DNA from: an uncultured Collinsella sp. | GTDB lineage: Bacteria; Actinomycetota; Coriobacteriia; Coriobacteriales; Coriobacteriaceae | DNA length: 13,729 bases | Assembly: GCA_900752475.1 (NCBI GenBank) | Contig: CAADVJ010000039.1 | Location: 1-13,729, forward strand | Direction of reading: 5' to 3' | Shown here: one piece after another, positions 6,735 through 13,371 of the stretch | Position numbering within the stretch: the first letter of the stretch is position 1 | How the letters are laid out: each line of letters begins with the position of its first letter | Translations under genes and position numbers: made by a program | The notes under the pieces: model-generated | Told to the model about the DNA's origin: nothing | The model's input: only the letters and a program-made list of their open reading frames with translations | Databases searched by the model: none

Positions 6735-7469
6735 TTACGCAAGCCCCAGGTGCGACTTGACCTCGGCGGCACGACGACGGGACACCGGTACCGTCGAGCT
6801 CACGCGGTCGAGCCTGAGCTCCATCAACCCCGTGGAGCCAATCTCAACATTGTGCACGTCTTCCAAATTGACCAGATAGCTGCGATGAACGCGAATAAAG
6901 CCCTCGGAGCCCAAGCGCCGCTCGAGCGAGGAAATCGACTCATTGATCAGGTACGTTCCCTCGGCGCAGATGGCGTTGCAAAAATCGGCGCGCGCCTCAA
7001 AGTAGCAGACGTCTGCGGCGGGAATGAACACCTTTTTGCCCCCGCGGTCCACCGTCAGACGCAAAGGCTGGCGCGGAGCATGGATAACACGACGGGCACC
7101 CAAGGCTGCCTCGATCTTGTCGAGTGCCTTTGACAGGCGTGCGTCCTCGACCGGCTTGACGACATAGTCGACCGCATCGAGGTTATACGCATCAGCGGCA
7201 AATTCGGCAAACGCCGTCACAAACACAACCACCGGCGGCGTCTTTAGGTTCTGCAGCGTCTCGGCAAGCTCAATTCCCGAGCGACCGGGCATGGTAATGT
7301 CTAAAAACAACACGTCGGGCTTGTTCGACAGAATCGACTCCACGGCTTCGGTGACATTGCCCGCCTCGGCAATCTGACCCACACGCGTATCCTTTTCCAA
7401 CAGATAGCGTAGCTCAGCCCTAATGGGAGGCTCGTCATCAACCACCAAGATGTTCCAGCCTTCGGACAT
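6735..7469 (-). CDS. LytTR-family response regulator, pair 2
   Basis: A 244-residue regulator closely similar to the one at 849-1565. The receiver domain (about 6-122) has D11-D12, phospho-acceptor D57 in FLDITMPG, T85 and K105. The LytTR DNA-binding domain (about 136-241) has FIRVHRSYLVNL (191-202) and VPVSRRR (227-233). The ATG at 7469 follows GAGGGGAAGCACAT, a usable ribosome binding site. It starts 38 bases after the stop codon of its partner kinase, so the two are almost certainly one transcript. Direct targets are unknown; the neighbouring permease and amidohydrolase genes are the obvious candidates. Confidence 0.94.
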   Translation of the reverse strand: MSEGWNILVVDDEPPIRAELRYLLEKDTRVGQIAEAGNVTEAVESILSNKPDVLFLDITMPGRSGIELAETLQNLKTPPVVVFVTAFAEFAADAYNLDAVDYVVKPVEDARLSKALDKIEAALGARRVIHAPRQPLRLTVDRGGKKVFIPAADVCYFEARADFCNAICAEGTYLINESISSLERRLGSEGFIRVHRSYLVNLEDVHNVEIGSTGLMELRLDRVSSTVPVSRRRAAEVKSHLGLA

Positions 7470-7507
7470 ATGTGCTTCCCCTCTTTTTCCCTCAATCCAA
7501 CCGCGTG

Positions 7508-8893
7508 CTACGCCGTCAACGGCGCCGGCTCATGCGGCTCGCCGTTCAGCTCGACGATGACCTGCGTTCCCACGCCCTCCTGGGACTTCACGCGCATGCC
7601 GGAATCTTCTCCGTAAAAGAAATGGATGCGCTGAAGCACGTTGAAGAGCGCCAGGCCGCAACCTCGCTTGACGGAGCCGTCGGCGGTAATGCTCTCGGGC
7701 TCCTCCAGGCGATGTTGCTCAAACAGATGCGCGCAGACCTCTTCGCTCATACCGATGCCATCGTCCTCGACGATGATCTCCAAACCGTCATCGGTCTCGA
7801 ACGCCCTAACACGAATAGAAAGCGGCTCGGTCTCGCGCTGCGCGTGCTTGATGCAGTTTTCGAGCAACGGCTGCAAGATAAACGGCGGCACCATGCAATC
7901 GCGCACCTCAAAGTCGATATCGACCGAGACGCGCAGACGGCCGTCGCCATAACGAGCCTGCATAAGATTGATATAGCGAGTGCCCTGTTCCACCTCGTGC
8001 TCGAGCGTTGTGAGGGTATCGGAATCAGAAAGCGTCTGACGGTAGTAGTTGGAGAAGTCGATCAGCAGCGATCGCGCCTTGTCGGGCTCGGTTCGAACGA
8101 GCGACACGATCGTGCTAATGGTATTGAATAGAAAATGCGGGTCGACCTGCGACTGCAGGGCACGAAGCTCAACGCGGGCCGTGAGCTCGTCCTGGCGCTC
8201 GAGCTCAAAGCTCGCAAGCTGCGTGGAAATGAGGTCGGCAAAGCCCGAGGCAAGCGCCGTCTGGCGCATATCGATACTGCTCAGACGGGGATAATACAGC
8301 TCGAGCGTGCCCACGCAATGCCCGCGCACGGTAAGCGGTGCGACAATACCGGCGCGCAGGCGCGGAAAGTAGCCACCCGTCTCGGTCGAGGCATCGCGCG
8401 AGAACACGCTTTGCTCACCGCTGTTGATCACGTTGAGCGTAGCCCGCAGCACCACCGGGGTGCCCGCGGGGCATTTTGCCGAGTCCTCGCCCCAGCTTGC
8501 CAACACCTGCTTGCCGTCGGTAAAGCAGATGGCAGAGGCGATAGTTTCGGACAGGATGATCTTAGAGGCGCCCAGGGCAGCTTCGGGCGTAAGGCCGCGC
8601 GACGTGTAGGCGAATATTTTCGACGCGATGGCGAGCGTGCGGTCGGTTGCGCTCGATGTGAGGTCGTCGGGAACGACAAAGACGTACGAGAAGAAGAAGC
8701 ACAGCATGACCAAGCCGGCAATGACGACAACGGCCGGAACGGGATTGGGATTATCGGTTAGATCCCAGATGAGCAGCAGGATAAGCAGCGGAACGACAAT
8801 ACCGAGCAAGATGGCTTGAACCACATGCTGAGCGGTACGAAAGACCTTGGTAGAGTTGTAGCTCTTGCCCAGAATCAGCCTATTGAGATCCAC
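7508..8893 (-). CDS. LytS-type sensor histidine kinase, pair 2
   Basis: A 461-residue sensor kinase with the same plan as the kinase at 1638-2981: two membrane helices (about 23-43 and 53-74), a GAF-like region (about 85-225), a linker helix and a His_kinase/ATPase core. H253 lies in SQVDPHFLFNT; the usual N before PHFLFN is D here. The N-box is LLENCIKHA (N346), followed by EDDGIGMS (376-383) and a glycine box RGCGLALFN (410-418). The start chosen is GTG at 8893, because AAGGAG lies six bases upstream; an ATG at 8899 directly abuts that site, and ATGs at 8923 and 8962 would include the hairpin at 8932-8953. It probably phosphorylates the regulator at 6735-7469. Confidence 0.92.
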   Translation of the reverse strand: MDLNRLILGKSYNSTKVFRTAQHVVQAILLGIVVPLLILLLIWDLTDNPNPVPAVVVIAGLVMLCFFFSYVFVVPDDLTSSATDRTLAIASKIFAYTSRGLTPEAALGASKIILSETIASAICFTDGKQVLASWGEDSAKCPAGTPVVLRATLNVINSGEQSVFSRDASTETGGYFPRLRAGIVAPLTVRGHCVGTLELYYPRLSSIDMRQTALASGFADLISTQLASFELERQDELTARVELRALQSQVDPHFLFNTISTIVSLVRTEPDKARSLLIDFSNYYRQTLSDSDTLTTLEHEVEQGTRYINLMQARYGDGRLRVSVDIDFEVRDCMVPPFILQPLLENCIKHAQRETEPLSIRVRAFETDDGLEIIVEDDGIGMSEEVCAHLFEQHRLEEPESITADGSVKRGCGLALFNVLQRIHFFYGEDSGMRVKSQEGVGTQVIVELNGEPHEPAPLTA

Positions 8894-8925
8894 CGTCATC
8901 TCCTTCTTACTGACGCACCCCATAG

Positions 8926-8953
8926 CAATAAAGAGGGCCGCAAGCGACCCTCT
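8926..8953 (-). terminator. Terminator-like hairpin between the amidohydrolase and kinase 2
   Basis: On the minus strand AGAGGGTCG (8953-8945), loop CTTG and CGGCCCTCT (8940-8932) form a nine-pair stem with one G-U pair, followed by TTTATT (8931-8926). It starts 58 bases past the amidohydrolase stop codon and ends 32 bases before the kinase start. It may terminate the permease-amidohydrolase transcript, partly attenuate read-through into the kinase, or protect the 5' end of a kinase mRNA. Confidence 0.65.
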
Positions 8954-8955
8954 CC

Positions 8956-8970
8956 ATTGCATTATGCAAT
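8956..8970 (-). promoter_or_regulatory. 15-base palindrome at a candidate promoter of kinase 2
   Basis: ATTGCAT-T-ATGCAAT is a perfect seven-base inverted repeat around one central base. On the minus strand it contains CATAAT (8966-8961), a one-mismatch -10 box; TTGATG about 20 bases upstream is an imperfect -35 box. A dimeric regulator bound here would block or tune transcription of the kinase-regulator pair. The palindrome is certain, the promoter and operator roles are inferred. Confidence 0.4.
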
Positions 8971-9011
8971 CAAATACTGTGTTTTACATCAAGCCATCGA
9001 TGAACGGTAGC

Positions 9012-10289
9012 TTAGGCGCTGTACTTGTTTGCCTCGCCGAAGGTGCCGCCCTCGACAATCCAGCCGTCCTTCATGATGACGTCCATGTTGTCGGTGTTGA
9101 GCACGTGGATGTCGGCGGCGACGTCACCGTTGACGACCAGCAGGTCGGCGCACTTGCCGGCCTCGATGGAACCGGTCTCGTCCTCGATGTGGCACATCTT
9201 GGCACCGTTGAGAGTGGCACAGGTGATGGTCTCGACCGGGGTGAAGCCGATCTTGTCGACGAACTCGTACATCTCCTCGATGGAGCAGGTGCCGTACGGG
9301 GTGACGAAGGAGAAGGAGTCGGAGCCGATCGTCATGACGACGCCGCGCTTCTTGGCCTCGCGCAGGCAATCGTAGTTGCGCTGCAGCTCCTTCTCGACCA
9401 GGGTGCCCTCGTACTTGTCGTGCAGCTCGGGGACGTAGACGGGCGGATAGGTGGCGTACCAGGTGGGCAGGAAGGCGATCGTCGGGGTGAAGAAGGTGCC
9501 CTGCTCGGCCATGAGGTCCATGGTGCGCTCATCGATATCGAAGCCGTGAATCAGCTGCTCGCAGCCAAAGCGAACGGAATCGTAGGCAGCGGCGTGGTTG
9601 TTGTAGCAGTGGCTCCACACGGGGATGCCGACCATCTTGGCCTCTTCGACCACGGCCTGAATCTCCTCGGAGCAGTAGTGCTGGTCGCGGCCGGAGTCCC
9701 AGCGCCAGATGCCGCCACCGGTAGCCCAGATCTTGATGGCATCGGGGTTCTCGCGCAGGCGGCGACGGACGGCCTTGCGCAGATCCCAAGGACCATCGAC
9801 CTGATCGCCCCAGGGGTGCGATTCCTTGTTGAGCTCCTGGCTGCAGTGGTGGGAGTCGCCGTGGCCGGCAACGCGGCAGAAGCCAAGGCCGGTGGCCAGA
9901 ACGCGCGGGCCCTTGAAGACGCCCTTGTCGATGCAGTCACGGATCTGGATACCAAAGCGACCGATCTCGCAGACGGTGGTGAGGCCGTGGGTGAGGCAGT
10001 CGTAGGCCTGCTTGACGGCGACGGCCTGCTTCTCGAGGAGCGGCTGCATGACCCAGTCGGTGTCATCGTCGGTCAGGTTACCCGAGAAGTGCAGGTGGGT
10101 GTCGATCAGGCCGGGAAGGACGGTCTTGCCGGCGGCGTCGATGACCTCAACGCCCTCGGGAAGGTCCTGCATAGTGCCGGCGTACTCGATCTTGCCGTTG
10201 TCGTCGACGAGAACGAGGGAGTTCTCGACCGGCTCGGCACCGGTACCGTCGATGAGCTTGCCGCCAACGATTGCATACTTAGTGGACAT
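9012..10289 (-). CDS. Imidazolonepropionase-like amidohydrolase
   Basis: A 425-residue zinc metallohydrolase of the amidohydrolase superfamily, closest in pattern to imidazolonepropionase-like and Xaa-Pro/Xaa-Arg dipeptidase-like enzymes. The N-terminal and C-terminal strands (1-58, 375-425) form the small beta-sandwich; the TIM-barrel between carries D63-T-H65-L-H67, a lysine in IKIWATGGG (K186, likely carbamylated), H227 (WSHCYNNH), H248 (IHGFD) and D324 (GSDS). All expected metal and catalytic ligands are present. No signal peptide, so it is cytoplasmic. It probably cleaves an amide or peptide bond in a small amino acid derivative; the substrate cannot be told. The ATG at 10289 has AAGGAGG four bases upstream. 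Codons are strongly biased to C/G-ending ones, which suggests high expression. The permease gene lies 131 bases upstream on the same strand. Confidence 0.9.
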   Translation of the reverse strand: MSTKYAIVGGKLIDGTGAEPVENSLVLVDDNGKIEYAGTMQDLPEGVEVIDAAGKTVLPGLIDTHLHFSGNLTDDDTDWVMQPLLEKQAVAVKQAYDCLTHGLTTVCEIGRFGIQIRDCIDKGVFKGPRVLATGLGFCRVAGHGDSHHCSQELNKESHPWGDQVDGPWDLRKAVRRRLRENPDAIKIWATGGGIWRWDSGRDQHYCSEEIQAVVEEAKMVGIPVWSHCYNNHAAAYDSVRFGCEQLIHGFDIDERTMDLMAEQGTFFTPTIAFLPTWYATYPPVYVPELHDKYEGTLVEKELQRNYDCLREAKKRGVVMTIGSDSFSFVTPYGTCSIEEMYEFVDKIGFTPVETITCATLNGAKMCHIEDETGSIEAGKCADLLVVNGDVAADIHVLNTDNMDVIMKDGWIVEGGTFGEANKYSA

Positions 10290-10300
10290 GGTTCCTCCTT

Positions 10301-10400
10301 ATGGATCCATATAGTGGGCGAGGCCGTGCTGGGTTAAGGCCTCACAAAGCTACCCAAGTGGCGCCGGGTTCGGTGCGCGGAAGAGAGGGTCCCGCGCACC
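10301..10400 (-). other. Intercistronic hairpins between permease and amidohydrolase
   Basis: Three structures fill this gap. GGTGCGCGG (10372-10380) and CCGCGCACC (10392-10400) form a perfect nine-base stem. GAGGCC (10320-10325) and GGCCTC (10338-10343) form a six-base stem. ATGGATCCAT (10301-10310) is a ten-base palindrome touching the ribosome binding site of the amidohydrolase. None is followed by a T-run on the minus strand, so they do not look like terminators; mRNA processing or stabilisation between two co-transcribed genes fits better. Confidence 0.5.
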
Positions 10401-10420
10401 TGATCCGCCCCGGCTCGGCG

Positions 10421-11872
10421 TTACTTTTTGCGGGAATTGGTGAAGGCCATGAGAGCCAGGCCGACGGCCAGCCAGCCGATCACGATGCTCCACTCCACCA
10501 TGCTGAGGGAGGCGGGAGAGAACGGAATCACAAGCAGGCCGATGATGATGGCGCAGGCAGCGATAGCGAGGGAGATGCCAAACTTGCCACCGGGCACCTC
10601 GTAGGGACGAGGCAGGTCGGGCTCGGTGAAGCGCATGCGCAGGCAAGCGAGGGCGACCATGCCGCAGGAGAAGATGAAGGCGAGAGCCGACACGTTGGTC
10701 AGAGGGATGAGCATGTTCTTGCCCAGGAACGGACCGACGACGGTGATGACGCCCAGAACGACGCAGGCGAGCTTGGGAGCGCCGGACTTGGGGTCGACCT
10801 CGGCGAACTGCTCGGGCAGCTGGCCCTTGCGGCCCATGGCGAGCATGATGCGGCTCGTGGCGCCGTAGAAGGAGTTCATCGGGCCCATGGGTCCAAGCGT
10901 GGCGATGACGAGCATGGCCAGGTACAGAAGCATGTTGATGCCCTTGAGGCAGGCGAGCGCGGGAACCGGGCTCTTAACGAACTCATGCCAGTCGAGGATG
11001 GTGCCGAACGAGTAGATACAGACCATGTAGAAGCCGCCGGCGGCCAGCAGAGCCAGGGAGATGATCTTGCCGAACTTGTTCCAGTTGAGGCCCTCGGCTG
11101 CTTCCTCAGCCTGCTGAGGAATGGTGTCGAAGCCGGCGTAGAAGAACGGGGTCAGAACCAGGACCGACACGATGCCGGCGAACAGGCTGGCGCCCTCGGT
11201 AGCGGCCTTGCCGCCGCCAGCGCCGGTGACCTGGGAGAACACGGGCATGGCATTGTCCGGCGAGCCGGTGAACAGCGAGACGCCCATGGCGAGCAGCATG
11301 CCGCAGAGCAGGGCCTTGGTCAGGAAGGCCTGGAGCTTGGCGGCCGAGCTGGCACCGCGGAAGTTGAGGAAGATGACGTAGGCTGCAAAGCCGAGCGCGA
11401 TCAGCGTCGGGAACAGGTAAACGTCGGCGCCCAGGATGGTGTAGAGCTTGACGGCGCGCAGCCACTCAAGACCGGGCAGGCTACCGAACATCTCGGACAC
11501 AAGGGTCGAAATGGCAATGGCCTCCCACGGGCACAGGATGCCGTTGCCCAGGGCCAGGAGCCAACCGGTGATGTAGCTCAGCGTACGGCCAAAGCTACGA
11601 TCGACATACTCGACGATGCCGCCAGAGATGGGGATAGCAGCCGTGAGCTCACCGAAAACAGCTCCGACGGGCACGAGGAAGATTGCACCCAAGAGGAATG
11701 CGATCATAGCGGGAACGGGACCGCCGCCCACGACCATCCAGTCGCCGACCTGCAGAACCCAACCGGTACCGATGATGGCACCGAAACCGATGGTGAAGAA
11801 GTTCCAGAGCGAAAGCGTTTTCTTCATGCCGCCGTTATCCTCGACTGCAACTTCTGCATTCTTGTCCGCCAT
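10421..11872 (-). CDS. APC-superfamily amino acid permease
   Basis: A 483-residue membrane protein with about 12 hydrophobic helices, matching amino acid permeases of the APC superfamily. The first helix has FFTIGFGAIIGTGW (25-38), where the broken-helix GAIIGTG stretch usually binds the amino acid backbone. The second helix region with FGELTAAIP-SGG and the later FFYAGFDTIPQQAEEA segment are also typical. It probably imports an amino acid or a related compound by proton symport or exchange; the substrate is not readable. The ATG at 11872 is chosen because AGGAGG lies six bases upstream; a GTG at 11911 would lie within a leader hairpin. Codon bias is strong, as in the amidohydrolase downstream, and the two are probably co-expressed. 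Confidence 0.92.
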   Translation of the reverse strand: MADKNAEVAVEDNGGMKKTLSLWNFFTIGFGAIIGTGWVLQVGDWMVVGGGPVPAMIAFLLGAIFLVPVGAVFGELTAAIPISGGIVEYVDRSFGRTLSYITGWLLALGNGILCPWEAIAISTLVSEMFGSLPGLEWLRAVKLYTILGADVYLFPTLIALGFAAYVIFLNFRGASSAAKLQAFLTKALLCGMLLAMGVSLFTGSPDNAMPVFSQVTGAGGGKAATEGASLFAGIVSVLVLTPFFYAGFDTIPQQAEEAAEGLNWNKFGKIISLALLAAGGFYMVCIYSFGTILDWHEFVKSPVPALACLKGINMLLYLAMLVIATLGPMGPMNSFYGATSRIMLAMGRKGQLPEQFAEVDPKSGAPKLACVVLGVITVVGPFLGKNMLIPLTNVSALAFIFSCGMVALACLRMRFTEPDLPRPYEVPGGKFGISLAIAACAIIIGLLVIPFSPASLSMVEWSIVIGWLAVGLALMAFTNSRKK

Positions 11873-11892
11873 TGTTCCCCTCCTTTCCTTTT

Positions 11893-11937
11893 TGACGCCC
11901 CTTGGCGTCACCCCTTGCGCGGTCCGTTTTGCCGCGC
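11893..11937 (-). promoter_or_regulatory. Leader hairpins upstream of the permease
   Basis: TGACGCC (11893-11899) and GGCGTCA (11904-11910) form a perfect seven-base stem with a four-base loop. It ends about six bases before the AAGGAAAGGAGG ribosome binding region of the permease. A second stem pairs GCGCGG (11917-11922) with CCGCGC (11932-11937). No known riboswitch fold could be recognised. They may affect translation or stability of the permease mRNA. Confidence 0.4.
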
Positions 11938-12158
11938 GCTTTTATTCCATGGCTTTAAGATACGGCCTTGGCGCAGCAGCGCCGCTCGCAGCTCGACCGA
12001 AGGCAGAACTGCAAAACGAGCGGCACCGTTTTTGGGACGAACGGCGGGAGACGTCATTCGTCTTGGACGCTTTCATCTTGTCTGCTTTTGAATACCTGTT
12101 GCCGTGGCGCTTGGCGCGCGGCGCGGCAACGTTCATACCATTTGTCAGGCTTTTGGCG
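11938..12158. other. Divergent intergenic region without a recognised gene
   Basis: This part of the 355-base gap between the divergent permease and peptidase genes shows no convincing coding frame. It contains a GC-rich hairpin at 12098-12130 (GTTGCCG pairs with CGGCAAC) and a single LytTR-like nonamer, AACGTTCAT, at 12128-12136. It must hold the permease promoter, but no clear -35/-10 pair stands out. Confidence 0.4.
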
Positions 12159-12195
12159 CACATGCCCATGTGTCGTGCATCTTTTTATGTAGGAT
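12159..12195 (+). promoter_or_regulatory. Palindrome and candidate -10 box before the C39-like peptidase
   Basis: CACATG-CC-CATGTG (12159-12172) is a perfect 14-base palindrome. TAGGAT (12190-12195) is a possible -10 box, 32 bases before the ATG. The right half of the palindrome falls where the -35 box would sit and does not resemble its consensus, which fits an activator-dependent or repressed promoter. CACATG recurs at 12206-12211. Confidence 0.3.
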
Positions 12196-12227
12196 AGACA
12201 AGTTACACATGAGGCAAGGTGATTCGA

Positions 12228-13229
12228 ATGGCATACGGATACAATGACGGCGACCAACGGCCACAAAGCGTGCGCCTTGCCGGCCGCACCACGCCAACGC
12301 CCAGAAGCACCTCCGACAACGACAACCCGCAGCGCCCCCAAGAGCAGCCCGGGGCTTCTTCGCGGCAGCAAAGCCGTACCGTGCAGCAGTCAGACCGCGT
12401 CAGTACGAGCACACGCCAACGTCAGACCGACACATCGCAGCCACGCCGCTACGATCGCCGTAAGACCGACTACTACGTCAAGCGCTCCTTTTCGCGACCT
12501 CAACGCGATCGCGGCAATTCCGCCCCTCACCCCGCGTCGCACACCACAAGCCACGCGCTTCCGGCCCGCCGCCTACGCCTTGCGCTTTGCTCCATCGCCG
12601 CCTGCCTCGTCTTTGTGTTTTTGGGATCCTGTATCTCCCACGGATCAGCCGGTCTTGAGCCCACTGCCGAGGACAAGCTGCTTAAAGCTCCCGTCGCACC
12701 CGGTTACTCCTTTGCGTTCTCGACCCCACGCTCGCAATGGCAGGCCGGCACCATGCCCCACATCTACCAAATTGACCCCGCATGGTCGGAGCTGCCCTAT
12801 GCCGGTGGCACTATTCGCGAAAACGCTTGCGGTCCTACCTGCCTCACCATGGTCTATATCTTTAAGACCGGCCATACCAATAAGACGCCGGTCGATATAT
12901 GCGCGCTGGCCGAAGCCGGCAACTACGCCCCCACTGGTGCCACCGAGTGGTCGTTTATGACAGGCGGTGCGTGGCAGCTGGGGCTCAACGGAACACAGCT
13001 CTATAACGATCGCGAATCGATTACCCAAGCACTTCGCTCGGGTGCGCCCGTCATCGCCGCAGTGCGCCCCGGTACATTTACCAACGTAGGCCACTACATC
13101 GTGCTCTACGGCATCGACGACGCCAACCAGATTGGCGTCTACGACCCCAACTCGGCCAGCCGCAGCGCCCGCCGCTGGGGCGTCGTAGAGGTCCTCAACG
13201 AAGTCGAAGCCATGTGGGCCTACTACTAG
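12228..13229 (+). CDS. Membrane-anchored C39-like cysteine peptidase domain protein
   Basis: A 333-residue protein with three parts. Residues 1-115 are rich in Q, R, S, T, P and D, without hydrophobic segments, and look disordered; they would remain in the cytoplasm. One membrane helix follows (about 118-138, ALCSIAACLVFVFLGSC) and acts as a signal anchor with positive charges before it. The outside domain (about 175-333) matches the C39_2 papain-like family: C201 in ENACGPTCLTMVY, H289 in VGHYIVLYG and D306 in VYDPNS form the probable catalytic triad. It may cleave peptides or cell-wall crosslinks at the outer membrane face; the substrate is unknown. ATG at 12228 follows CAAGGTGATTCGA; a GTG at 12219 overlaps that site. 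It is the only plus-strand gene, divergent from the permease. Its TAG stop lies within a REP-like repeat. Confidence 0.85.
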   Translation: MAYGYNDGDQRPQSVRLAGRTTPTPRSTSDNDNPQRPQEQPGASSRQQSRTVQQSDRVSTSTRQRQTDTSQPRRYDRRKTDYYVKRSFSRPQRDRGNSAPHPASHTTSHALPARRLRLALCSIAACLVFVFLGSCISHGSAGLEPTAEDKLLKAPVAPGYSFAFSTPRSQWQAGTMPHIYQIDPAWSELPYAGGTIRENACGPTCLTMVYIFKTGHTNKTPVDICALAEAGNYAPTGATEWSFMTGGAWQLGLNGTQLYNDRESITQALRSGAPVIAAVRPGTFTNVGHYIVLYGIDDANQIGVYDPNSASRSARRWGVVEVLNEVEAMWAYY

Positions 13230-13310
13230 TCATTGGGGACAGACTTAAATGAGTGGTCATTGGGGACGCTCTTGTTTGACTAGTCATTTAAGAACGTCCC
13301 CAATGACTAG
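13226..13310. repeat. Cluster of three REP-like quasi-palindromes
   Basis: Unit A (13226-13254) begins CTAGTCATTGGGGAC and continues into CTTAAATGA. Unit B (13256-13283) repeats GTCATTGGGGAC, then diverges (CTTGTTTGACTAG). Unit C (13280-13310) on the minus strand reads CTAGTCATTGGGGAC then N3 and CTTAAATGACTAG. The outer 15-base arms (13226-13240, 13296-13310) are a perfect inverted repeat. Each unit has near-palindromic ends, CTAGTCATT and AAATGACTAG, around an asymmetric GGGGAC core. This architecture resembles REP/BIME clusters mobilised by REP-associated tyrosine transposases; no such gene is in the window. Confidence 0.75.
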
Positions 13311-13319
13311 GTGAATAGC

Positions 13320-13352
13320 AAAAGCCCCGCAGTCGGAGCGGACTGCGGGGCT
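13320..13352 (-). terminator. Intrinsic terminator of the carbamate kinase gene
   Basis: AGCCCCGCAGTC (13323-13334) pairs perfectly with GACTGCGGGGCT (13341-13352) around a six-base loop. On the minus strand the stem is followed by a short T-run that begins within its last pair (13323-13320). It lies 65 bases past the arcC stop codon. Confidence 0.88.
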
Positions 13353-13371
13353 CATGAAGAGAGGCTAGTTT

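Noticed and set aside
8865..10337. 490-codon open frame on the plus strand opposite the amidohydrolase
   Set aside because: It is antisense to a gene with clear motifs and a strong ribosome binding site. Its V, D, G and A repeats reflect biased codons of the real gene read backwards.
11893..11937. Known amino acid riboswitch before the permease
   Set aside because: Only short simple stems were found; no conserved core of lysine, glycine, SAM or T-box type elements was recognised.
10301..12091. 596-codon open frame on the plus strand opposite the permease
   Set aside because: It mirrors the permease codon bias, has unnatural E/G/H/D-rich composition and no domain; the permease on the minus strand is certain.
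12244..12960. 238-codon plus-strand frame overlapping the C39-like peptidase
   Set aside because: Proline/arginine/serine-rich out-of-frame product; the peptidase frame has the catalytic motifs and ribosome binding site.
13226..13310. CRISPR array
   Set aside because: Three units are in mixed orientation, spacers are absent and units are themselves palindromic, which fits REP elements.
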